Shown here: positions 11,777-21,466 of the stretch, piece by piece
How positions within the stretch are numbered: position 1 is the stretch's first letter
Layout: each line of letters starts with the position of its first letter
Origin: Paragyromitra xinjiangensis
Lineage: Eukaryota > Ascomycota > Pezizomycetes > Pezizales > Discinaceae
Assembly: GCA_038503065.1 (NCBI GenBank)
Contig: JBCAMK010000004.1
Location: 1,749,001 to 1,813,000, forward strand
Length of the DNA: 64,000 nt
Direction: 5' to 3'
Program-made: the position numbers and the translations under genes
The notes under the pieces: generated by a model
The model's database searches: none
What the model saw: only the letters and a program-made list of their open reading frames with translations
Told to the model about the DNA's origin: nothing

Positions 11777-12509
11777 TGTAACGGACCCACAAGGCTGTTA
11801 CATGCGAAAGGTAGAATAGACCTGGGCAGACGGAGAGGTACAAGGACCAGCATGAGTGGAGTAGCTACCACATGCTAGGGAACACCAGTACCCCACTGAC
11901 CTGGTGGTTAGGAACATCCAGAGGTGCTAAGGCTGACGGGCCTGTAGCAGATCTCCGATGACATCAAGCACATAGAAATGCGGTTGAGTTCCTAATCCAC
12001 CTGTGCATGCCCCACCAGCTATGGCTGATAGGCGGCGCAACTGGGAGAACTATTCTAGCGGACACCTGACGCAACTATAAACTGATCAGCGCCATGCAAG
12101 TAGTCCTGCAGGACTAGGCTGGCGGATCATAGAGTTTTGACTGGTAGAGCAGTGCATGAGGAGCGGTTGCACATGAGGTGCAGAACTCCAGCGGAATGTG
12201 AGAGAACACTTCCGAAGAGACCCGCCCATGATCACTGACAGGATTCAGGGTTAACCGGATCCCCCAGCTGAGTAGAACTGGGTAGAGGTGGCGAGCATGC
12301 AGTACTACAAGTACTGGCGAGCCCCGCCACCAGTTGCTCTTCTCCATCTTCATCCAGAGACCTAGTGTTGAGAATTACCGAGTTCCGCCCTTAAGATTAT
12401 TGAGTATACTGCACGAAAATACTTTAAGATCTCAGCCTGACTTTAGTATAAGCAATGGCCGTTTTCCTACCTAGCCTTAGCAGTTGTCTAGAGGACCACC
12501 CCCGTTATA
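11777..12509. mobile_element. Solo LTR of a Ty3/gypsy-type retrotransposon
   Basis: A 733-bp unit beginning TGTAACGG and ending CCCGTTATA, so the ends are short imperfect inverted repeats (TGTAACGG / CCGTTATA). It is flanked by the perfect 5-bp duplication TTTAC (11772-11776 and 12510-12514), diagnostic of integrase insertion. It aligns along its length, with divergence, to the 5' LTR of G1 (27674-28265 plus 35839-35962). No internal gag or pol adjoins it, so it is best explained by LTR-LTR recombination. Confidence 0.85.
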
Positions 12510-13092
12510 TTTACTTGCTACGCATTTTGAACAATCGTGATGGGCACCATCAAGAGCGACAACCATTATACCAGGACAAATTTTCGAAAATAACTCCACA
12601 ACCAACAGAGATATCATCAAACCGACTTCATATTCGGAATCAGTGCCCCTTTTACCCCCCTCTACACCTCCTGGGAAATCCATCTCTTCTATTACAGAAG
12701 TTGTTGTGATTTCCCCTTCATTTCCCCTCTTTGGGGCTCACCCCACCAAAAAACCTGCCGAGCCCCCCCTCAAAATCGTCGCCAGTCAACCAGTTCTTGT
12801 CCGATTGACTTGAAACTTGCACATCCACGCCGCCTACATACTACGGCCCAGGATTTTTAGTTTCAGCTCAATCGGCCCACAGGCGCCCGAGTAGTACTCA
12901 TTTTATCGCCAGAAATCGCCAGAAATCTCGGAATATTGCAATTCTTACTGACAGCACATCACCTGCTACCTTCTGGAACATTCCATTGGTGGAACCCAAT
13001 CAGCCTCTGGTCTTCAACGTCCAATCAACTTTTGTCTCCACAATTTATTTTTAGTTTCCATTACACGAAAATTTCCGAAAATTTCCGGAACC

Positions 13093-14697
13093 ATGTCGGC
13101 CCACAGGGATGAAATGCAAGACGATACAGAACTTCCCGTCATGCCTCCATCTTCACCTCCCTCCAGCCCTACCATGACGGCCACCAACCGATTCTTGAAC
13201 GTCAGCCAGCATGCTCCAGACATCATGAGCAGCGACCCTATTTCCTCCACCACCAAACCTCTCCCGGCACCATTTGCTCGCAAGATTACACTCCCACCAC
13301 CATTCTTCTCCTCAGCTGGCAACTCCCCCACACATCCTCTATCATTTAGGAACACTTTGGGAGGAATTGACCTCACCTACGAGCCAGAACCAATGACCAG
13401 GACCAGATCCGCAGCTGGCCTGTCAAAGAGAACTTTTGGCAACCAACAGCAATCTGCTCCCCCTCCCAAACGCACTCCCAGCTACTTTGCACTCCCAATG
13501 AGTCAAAACGATGTCAACCAACACCTCATGGCACAGAATGAACACCTGAACAAGGAAATCGCTGAGCTCAAGATGATGGTTAGCAACCTCACCACCCAAA
13601 TCTCAACCTCCCTGGGCTCCATGAGCCACACTGTGATCAGGAAAGTGGATTCAATCCACCGCACCCTGAAAGCAACTCCAGCAGTACCAGCAATCACAGA
13701 AACAACCCTCCCCAACACACCCCAACAACCCAAGAAGAACAAGGGAAAGGGAAAGGCAACTGAAAACGCGCCAGCACCTCCTCCACCTCCTCCACCTCCT
13801 GCACCAAAGACTTGGGCCACTGTGGCGAAAGATGGAAAGCCTGCGAAGGCCAACACTGACACCCCCACAACCCCAACCCCAGAACTCACAAAGAACATGA
13901 TTGTCTAGCGCAGTGGTGATCAGAAAGAAGAAAGCCTCAACCTCCTTGTCCTACGCAACACCATCAACAAAGAACTCCTGACTGCCAAAGCACCAGAAAG
14001 CCTCCAGATCTCAGGAATCTCCTGGAACCTGAAAGCCAACCTCTTGCTTTACACTTGCAATGGATTCACCAGCACTGATTTTGACCTGCACAAGGCCACC
14101 ATTGAGAAAGTTGTGAAGGAAAGCGATGAGAAAGCTCTCTTTCTCTCCAAACAGGAGTCCTGGCACAAGGTTGCCATCCACAGAGTCCCAATCATGGAAT
14201 ACCCTGACAATCGTACCGGCATGAGCGACCTGCAAAACAAACTGGAATACCAAAACAGTGATCTCAAACTGGCAGCACCTCCTAGCTACATGACCCACCC
14301 AGACAAGAGAAATGGAAAGTCCCACAGCTCGGTGATGATTGCCATCACCAGCAAAAGCATGTACAACAAACTGATCAAAAACGGAATCCTCATCTTTGGC
14401 CAAAGACACAGGACCGGAGCCTATTTGACTGCACGCCCTGGTGACCAATGTTCTAACTGTCAAAAGTTTGGACACAAGTTCCAGAGATGCCCCTCCTCCA
14501 AACCAGCCTGTGCCTACTGTGGACACGACCATGCTACCAACAAGCACTTCTGTGGGACTTGCAGAGCCACTGACTCCTGTGCCCACATGCCTCCCAAATG
14601 CATCAACTGTGGTGGAACACATAAAGCCACTGACAGATCCTGTGTTGCACGCCCAGACCTCTCCCGAACTGAAAAAGACATCATGGTGGAACAATGA
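13093..14697 (+). pseudogene. A1 ORF1 (LINE Gag-like), one nonsense codon
   Basis: This aligns to the intact 534-aa ORF1 of A2 and A3. The Gln codon CAG after MIV has become TAG (13906-13908), splitting the frame into 271 codons and a downstream part. Ser/Pro-rich N terminus, coiled-coil segment, poly-Pro run followed by KTWATVAKDG, and three C-terminal zinc knuckles (CSNCQKFGHKFQRC and following) are all recognisable. The role is RNA binding and RNP assembly in retrotransposition. The ORF1 stop overlaps the ORF2 start as ATGA at 14694-14697. Confidence 0.85.
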
Positions 14698-16457
14698 TTG
14701 TGCAACCAAACCCACACAAGATTCGCCTGATGCAACATAACTGCTGAAGAAACCAAAATGTTATGTTATCCCTCCTCGACTCAGCCTCAGAAACGGCTGA
14801 TATAGTTATTATTCAAGAACCTTTTGTTATGCCCGACACTTCTCCTGACGCACCACCAAACTCATGGACATCAATATCACATGGGTCATTCGCAAGGATG
14901 ATTCCAAGCAGCATTAACCGCCCTCGAACCATGACCTTTATATCGAAATCCAACCTCTTCCTGAAATATCAGCCAAGACCCGACATCATCAATAACAAAG
15001 ATGTACAGGCCATAGAGCTGTCAACCCCTTCCATTCCTTCCTTTACCCTCCTCAATATCTACAATGAACAACCTGCTGCATCACAACGAGTTCCTGACAG
15101 CCACCCACAATACACAGTTGAACATGTACTTGTGGGACTAAAGCTACCAGAACGCTGTATCATGGCAGGTGACTTCAATGCCCACCACCCTCTCTGGGAC
15201 TCACGAGTCCGTTCACCAAAACGACATGAAGCACTCCTAGCTATACTAGAAGAGTTCAACTACACCCTCATTAGCGAGCCTGATATTTATACCTACAACT
15301 ACCCTACAGGCACTGGCAGATCCGTTTTGGATCTTGCCTTCTCCTCCTCACCGATGACAGACTTGATTATGAACTGGGCAGTCATGGAAGACCTGGCAAC
15401 AGGATCCGACCATGAAGTTGTTCACATCAGCAAAAGGTTTGGATTTCCGCCCAGTGCCATTTTATGTAATCCCCATTCGCCCAGAGGAGATATGAGAAAT
15501 CCCGATATTGCATTGGAATCAGCTCATCAAACTGCATATTCCCACGCGGGGCTTGGCAGGATCGGATGAGGTTTAACCTTTGGTCTTACATGTTGAATAT
15601 CACAATTTTAAGCCCAAAAACTTGATTTTCAACATGTAAGACCTAAGGTTAAACCTCATCCGATCCTGCCAAGCCCCGCGTGGGAATATGCAGTTTGATG
15701 AGCTGATTCCAATGCAATATCGGGATTTCTCATATCTCCTCTGGGCGAATGGGGATTACATAAAATGGCACTGGGCGGAAATCCAAACCTTTTGCTGATG
15801 CAGTTTGAAATTGCCTCCGACTCTTTGGAATGTGCCCCCCCACCATCAACGGAACAATTTAATTGGGCCAAGGCGGACTGGGACGGCTTCCAACAAACTT
15901 TCACCCTCTCCTCCATCACCACTAAAGACACCTGGGAGTTCCTACACTCCCACCCAACCCATTCAAACCTAGACGAAGCAGCTCAACACCTACGAGATTC
16001 AATCATAGCAGCTGCCAACATCCATGTACCCGAACAAAAACCATCGCCCTTCGCCAAACCTTGGTGGAATGAAGACATAAGAGAAGGACGTAGACACATG
16101 AAGACAGCCCTCAGGGACTGGAGAACAGATCAGACTCCAGCCATGTGGCGAAGATTCAAAAACTTGCGAACATCCTACTTCCGTCGAATCCGAACTGTAA
16201 AGAGTGAACACTGGAACACGTTCCTGGAAGAAGCTCACGGAAAAGATGTCTTCACAGCAATGAGGTATACCAAGCCTCGCAGATGTGAACGCACCCCCAC
16301 CCTTCACAACCCTACACCCTCCAAGAGTCAAAAACCTTTGAAGAGAAAGCCAATCTCTTCCGAGCAACCCTATTCCCTCCCCCTCCCTCAGTGGAACTTG
16401 ATGAACCTGTTCCAGCAGGAAAACACAAGATCCCATGGAAAGACATCACTAATGATA
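14694..16457 (+). pseudogene. A1 ORF2 fragment (endonuclease domain)
   Basis: Reads from the ATGA overlap into the apurinic-like endonuclease domain (QEPFVMP, MAGDFNAHHPLW, GSDHEVV). It is broken in four ways: CGA to TGA 17 codons in (HNC-stop), the foldback insertion after EVV, a 1-nt loss near 16315 relative to A2, and loss of everything after about codon 460 at the B1 junction. The RT and RNase H domains are absent. It is not functional. Confidence 0.85.
15425..15800. mobile_element. 376-bp near-perfect foldback MITE
   Basis: The two arms (about 173 bp each) are reverse complements with one mismatch seen by eye. The ends read CATCAGCAAAAGG and CCTTTTGCTGATG. The loop is about 28 bp. It splits the A1 ORF2 sequence GTTGTTCAGTTTG and duplicates only CA (15423-15424, 15801-15802). 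There is no coding capacity beyond mirrored short ORFs. The near identity of the arms implies recent insertion or recent arm homogenisation. It resembles foldback MITEs; the transposase family is unknown. Confidence 0.9.
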
Positions 16458-17033
16458 ACCGACAACAACAACGCCAAAGTGACTTTTTGGTCACAACTCC
16501 ACCAATACTACTCCGATCGACGAGATTTTTGAAGATTCGGAATCAGCTCACTGCCCCCGTTCGATCCTGCTATTGTACATCTGGTTTGCACCGGATTTGC
16601 AAAAGTTGTTGTCGAATTCGCTGTTTTACCCCTCTTTCCCCCAAAACCACACCAAATCCTGAGATATTGCACAACCTCATATCTTCACCAATACTACTCC
16701 GATTGACTCGACCCCGGGCTTTCTGGAGTCCCCTCACTGTGCCCGTTCGATCGCCCTCTCGTTCGTCCGGATCGGAGCCGATTTGCAAAAGTTGTTGACA
16801 CTTTCTGCTCCACCCACCCCCTCCAGCTCCCTTTAGGGACCCCCCCAAACACCCCACCTCCTCCTGTCGGTTCAGGACCCTTCTCTATGTCTTCCTCTTC
16901 GTCTAGAGGCAGAGGAAGAGGCAGAGGCTTCAGGTCTCCCTCTTCTGTGACCAGCTCACCCCAAAACTCGCTCCAAACGCCCTTTGGCACCCCTACAACA
17001 CCCCCAAACACCCGTTTTTCGCCTCTGCTTCAT

Positions 17034-19337
17034 TTATTTATTTATTTATTTATTTATTGTTCATACTCGCATGCATCCGAATCGGATATGGCGTACAATA
17101 AGAGAAAACCCAACAGGAACGAAAAGAAACAAAACAAACTAACTAAACCCTCCACCAGTTCCATCTCAGCCTCTCTCAGGCTCATCGTCAGTTAATATGA
17201 TAAGGAAAGAAAAGTGACTACCCGAAGATCTCAACCTGTTCCTTTTTCCTTCACCATCGCATGTTTTGGGCCTATAGCCCTCCTTCCACTGAATCCTAAG
17301 ACCCCTGAAGGCTGGTTAAATCATAACAGGTAGGGAAAAACTTAAACAACCATGCGATCCTGACGTTCGCTGGCCCTAAGTCTTGCTTGAGTGAGTGTGA
17401 GGCAACCAGAAAAGTTACCACGATGTGATTCGTTACAGTTCTTGCAACGGATGATAGTGTGGAGGCAAGGAGCTCCCTTGATGGTGCAAGAAGAGGTTGC
17501 GCAGGAGTGAGAGGATGCTGTATGTGGCCCAGCGCAGATGTTGCAGTAAGGGGTTTTGCTGGTACAGCGTTGTTGTGGGTGGCCAAAGGCCAGGCAGGTG
17601 GTGCATTGAGTGTCTGGCCCAAAGCGAAGGTATTTGGTGACTTTGTGACGAAGTCCAAACATGGAGAGCCCTCTCTCAAGGGCAGTGGTGGCAGGCTGTT
17701 TCCCCACAATGGTAAGAACCATGGAGGATGCCTGTTTCCCCTCTCTCTGCTCAGGTCTGGTGAGCCAGCGGGGGTCGCGAAGTAGGGTGGTGCCTGGGTT
17801 GAACTGCTCAACCTCAGACCTGATCTGCTGGAATCCCTCTTCGCCCGAGGGGATGGAGGTGGGGACATTGTGCACAACAACTTGGGTAAGGATGGCTTCC
17901 TTTTCCATGCTGGTGGCATTGGGAATAGTGGTGTGAACAACTTCCTCAAGCTTCTGTCTTTGCTTGAGGAGGGAGTCAGAGGTAGTGGAGGTAACAGCAA
18001 TGAGCTGCACATGGTGGGCAGGAGTGAATCGCACCTCTGCAATCAATGGCCTTTCCAGGGCAGCATTGACTGCATTGCGAATGAGGAGTGGGGTGATGTC
18101 ATCAGGAATGGGTAGACCATTCCTGGTGATAATGAGGGTTCTGTCGCGTTTTGGAGGCGCTGTAGGTTGTTTGGAAGGCTTTGGGGCCTTGTTGGCGGGT
18201 CTGGAAGCCTTTTTAGAGGCAACCTGAGCCCAGGAGGTGGTAGCTGGCGGAGGAGCAGGTGCTGGAGGTAGGGAGAGGTTGGCAGAGGTCAGAATTGTTG
18301 TGAGTGTCCGTTTCTGTTCCAGGTCTGCAACCTTGGAGGTTAGGGTGGCCACCTTTTCCACTAGAGCTGGGTCATTGTGGAAGGTAGGGGCTGGTGGGGG
18401 TGTGAGGATAGCTTTTTCAAGCTGCTTGACGCGTTTGGTGAGTGCCTTGATGAGCCTGTTCTGCTCATCCATCACTGCGAAGAGGGAGGGGTTGTAGTTC
18501 TCCCCAGTACCAATGGCACCAAGGCGATCCAAATTGCTGTTAGAATCATCCATCTGGATGACTGGAGGTAGGGTGGTGGAAAAGGTGAGGGGTCCCTCAG
18601 TGTCCGTCATGTCAGAGTCAGACTCTTCCAAGAGAACAGACCCACTGTCTGTACCAGTGGGGTCTGTGGCGGGCAGGGAGGCATAGTGAGGTAGGGGGAC
18701 TGCTGGGCGAAGTGGCAGGGCTTGTGTAGGTGTCTGCTCTGGGTCTCCATGGAGCAGAGGTGAAAAACGGGTGTTTGGGGGTGTTGTAGGGGCGCCAAAA
18801 GGCGTTTGGAGCGGGTTTTGGGGTGAATTCACAGAAGAGGGAGACTTGAAGCCTCTGCCTCTCCCTCTGCCTCTAGACGAAGAGGAAGACATAGAGAAGG
18901 GTCCTGAACCGACAGGAGGAAGTAGGGTGTGTTGGGGGGTTGCTGGGCCCTGGAGGGGGTCCCTGGCGGAGGGGGGTGGGAAATCGAGCAGAACTTCTGC
19001 AGTTCTGGTCGGATCCGAGCGAACGAGAGGGCGATCGAACGGGCGCGCTGAGGCGGTTCCAAAAAGCCCGGGGTCGAGCTAATCGGACGAAAACTGGTGG
19101 AGTTATGACAAAATGCAGATTGCCAAAGTTTGGTGAGGTTTTTGTTGTTGGGGGGGAAAAGAGGGGTAAAACAGCGAATTCGACAACAACTTTTGCAAAT
19201 CGAGAGCAACCTCGACGTACAAGAGCAGGATCGAACGAGGGCATCGAGCTGATTCCGAATAATCAAAAATCTCGTCGATCGGAGTAGAATTGGTGGAGTT
19301 GTGACCAAAAAGTCACTTTGGCGTTGTTGTTGTCGGT
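17034..19337 (-). mobile_element. LINE B2: complete gag-only family B element
   Basis: A complete 2304-bp unit on the minus strand inside B1 ORF1. It is flanked by the perfect 14-bp TSD CGCCTCTGCTTCAT (17020-17033 and 19338-19351), which fixes both ends. Order: 445-bp 5' UTR beginning ACCGACAACAAC, one 516-aa ORF1, about 300-bp 3' UTR with the CTATAGG/CAAA/CATGCGATGG box (17250-17285), the stem-loop and a TAAA tail. It has no endonuclease or reverse transcriptase sequence, yet the duplication shows it inserted as a unit. Confidence 0.92.
17342..18892 (-). CDS. B2 ORF1: intact 516-aa LINE Gag-like protein
   Basis: Predicted RNA-binding nucleocapsid-like protein of a non-autonomous LINE. N terminus is SSSSSRGRGRGRGF (RGG-like), then a Pro/Thr-rich stretch and an acidic segment. 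A short coiled coil follows (LIKALTKRVKQLEKA), then SWAQVASKKA and a basic linker. A folded central region contains DPRWLTRPEQREGKQASS. Zinc knuckles at about residues 430-497 start CTTCLAFGHPQQRC. The ATG at 18892 lies in the same context in B1, B4, C1 and C2. The frame is fully open and ends RMVV-stop. Family B shows no second ORF, so this is the element's only product. Confidence 0.9.
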   Translation of the reverse strand: MSSSSSRGRGRGRGFKSPSSVNSPQNPLQTPFGAPTTPPNTRFSPLLHGDPEQTPTQALPLRPAVPLPHYASLPATDPTGTDSGSVLLEESDSDMTDTEGPLTFSTTLPPVIQMDDSNSNLDRLGAIGTGENYNPSLFAVMDEQNRLIKALTKRVKQLEKAILTPPPAPTFHNDPALVEKVATLTSKVADLEQKRTLTTILTSANLSLPPAPAPPPATTSWAQVASKKASRPANKAPKPSKQPTAPPKRDRTLIITRNGLPIPDDITPLLIRNAVNAALERPLIAEVRFTPAHHVQLIAVTSTTSDSLLKQRQKLEEVVHTTIPNATSMEKEAILTQVVVHNVPTSIPSGEEGFQQIRSEVEQFNPGTTLLRDPRWLTRPEQREGKQASSMVLTIVGKQPATTALERGLSMFGLRHKVTKYLRFGPDTQCTTCLAFGHPQQRCTSKTPYCNICAGPHTASSHSCATSSCTIKGAPCLHTIIRCKNCNESHRGNFSGCLTLTQARLRASERQDRMVV

Positions 19338-21466
19338 CGCCTCTGCTTCATGGAGACCCAGAGCAAACACCTACCCAAGCCCTGCCACTTCGCCCAGCAG
19401 TCCCCCTACCTCACTATGCCTCCCTGCCCGCCACAGAGCCTACAGACAGTGGCTCTATCCTCCTGGAAGAGTCTGACTCTGACATGACAGACACTGAGGG
19501 ACCCCTCACCTTCTCCACCACCCTACCTCCAGTCATCCAGATGGACGACTCCAACAGCAACCTAGATCGCCTTGGTGCCATTGGTACTGGGGAGAACTAC
19601 AACCCCTCCCTCTTCGCAGTGATGGATGAGCAGAACAGGCTCATCAAAGCACTCACAAAACGCGTCAAACAGCTTGAAAAAGCTATCAACACACCCCCAC
19701 CAGCCCCTACCTTCCACAACGACCCAGCTCTAGTGGAAAAGGTGGCTACCCTCACCTCCAAGGTTGCAGACTTGGAACAGAAACGGACTCTTACAACCAT
19801 TCTGACCTCTGCCAACCTTCCCCTACCTCCAGCAGCTGCTCCCCCGCCAGCCACCACCTCCTGGGCTCAGGTTGCCTCTAAAAAGGCTCCCAGACCCGCC
19901 AGCAAGGCCTCCAAGCCTACCAAACAACCAGCAAACCCCCCAAAACGCGACCGTACCCTCATCATTACCAGGAATGGTCTACCCATTCCTGATGACATCA
20001 CCCCACTCCTCATTCGCAATGCAGTCAATGCTGCCCTGGAAAGGCCATTGATTGCAGAGGTGCGATTCACACCAGCTCACCATGTGCAGCTCATTGCTGT
20101 CACCTCCACTACCTCTGACTCCCTCCTCAAGCAAAGACAGAAGCTTGAGGAAGTTGTTCGCAACACCATCCCCAATGCCAACAGCATGGAGAAGGAAGCA
20201 GTCCTGACCCAGGTTGTTGTGCACAACATTCCCACCTCCATTCCCTCTGGCGAAGAGGGCTTCCAGCAAATCAGATCTGAGGTTGAGCAGTTCAACCCAG
20301 GCACCACCCTACTCCGCGACCCCGCTGGCTCACTAGACCTGAGCAGAGAGAGGGGAAACAGGCATCCTCCATGGTTCTTACCATTGTGGGGAAGCAGCCT
20401 GCCACCACTGCCCTTGAGAGAGGGCTCTCCATGTTTGGACTTCGTCACAAAGTCACCAAATACCTTCGCTTTGGACCAGACACCCAATGTACTACCTGCC
20501 TGGCCTTTGGCCACCCACAACAACGCTGTACCAGCAAGACACCCTTCTGCAACATCTGTACTGGGCCTCATACAGCATCCTCCCACTCCTGCGCAACCTC
20601 CTCTTGCACCATCAAGGGAGCTCCCTGCCTCCACACCATCATCCGTTGCAAGAACAGTAACGAACCGCATCGTGGTAACTTTTCTGGTTGCCTCAAACTC
20701 ACCCAAGCCAAACTTAGTGCCAGCGAATGTCAGGATCGCATGGTAACTTAAGTTACACCCCACCCTTATTGATGTATCCAACCTTCAGGGGTCTTCGGAC
20801 CTGGTGGAAGGAGTGCTATAGGCACAAAGCAAGCGATGGTAAAGGAAGAATGCCCAGGGTAGTCTTGACACTGTGAGAAGGAGTCACTAGATCGGGGTAT
20901 TAACACATTCACTGATGACAACCTACAGCGACAACCATTCTACCAGGACAAATTTTCGAAAATAACTCCACAACCAACAGAGATATCATCAAACCGACTT
21001 CATATTCGGAATCAGCGCCCCCTTTTAGCCCCTTCTACACCTCCTGGGAAATCCATCTCTTCTATTACAGAAGTTGTTGTGATTTTCCCCTTCATTTCCC
21101 CTCTTTGGGGCTCACCCCACCAAAAAACCCGCCGAGCCCCCCCTCAAAATCGTCGCCAGTCAACCAGTTCTTGTCCGATTGACTTGAAACTTGCACATCC
21201 ACGCCGCCTACATACTACGGCCCAGGATTTTTAGTTTCAGCCAAATCGGCCCACAGGCGCCCGAGTAGTACTCATTTTATCGCCCAAAATCGCCAGATAT
21301 CTCGGAATATTGCAATTCTGACTGACAGCACATCACCTGCTACCTTCTGGAACATCCCATTGGTGGAACCCAATCAGCCTCCAGTCTTCAACGTCCAATC
21401 AACTTTTGTCTCCACAATTTATTTTTAGTTTCCGTTACACGAAAATTTCCGAAAATTTCCGGAACC

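Larger units (their letters stand above)
12556..16457 (+). mobile_element. LINE A1: family A copy, 3' part missing
   Basis: Starts with the family A 5' end GCGACAACCATT. It carries an approximately 540-bp 5' UTR, a decayed ORF1 and the first third of ORF2, and stops at 16457 where gag-only LINE B1 begins. A 376-bp foldback element interrupts it at 15425-15800. The missing 3' part is not found downstream in this window, because G1 follows B1 directly. Confidence 0.85.
16887..20751 (+). pseudogene. B1 ORF1 (Gag-like), split by B2 and frameshifted
   Basis: Join 16887..17033 with 19352..20751. Removing B2 and one TSD copy restores the reading SPLLHGDPEQ. It starts MSSSSSRGRGRGRGF and ends with zinc knuckles and RMVT-stop. 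A 1-nt deletion near 20325 (after LLRDP) shifts the frame relative to B4. It is otherwise close to the intact B2 protein. There is no ORF2 after it, only an approximately 300-bp 3' UTR. Confidence 0.85.

Noticed and set aside
14011..14715. Long minus-strand ORF (234 codons) opposite A1 ORF1; equivalents opposite A2, A3 and A4 ORF1 and opposite B ORF1s
   Set aside because: They are antisense shadows caused by the codon composition of the LINE ORFs. They have no domain and appear only because the sense frame is conserved.
17034..17060. TTTATTTA runs as independent microsatellites
   Set aside because: Each run is the 3' tail of a LINE copy, immediately next to its stem-loop and a target duplication.
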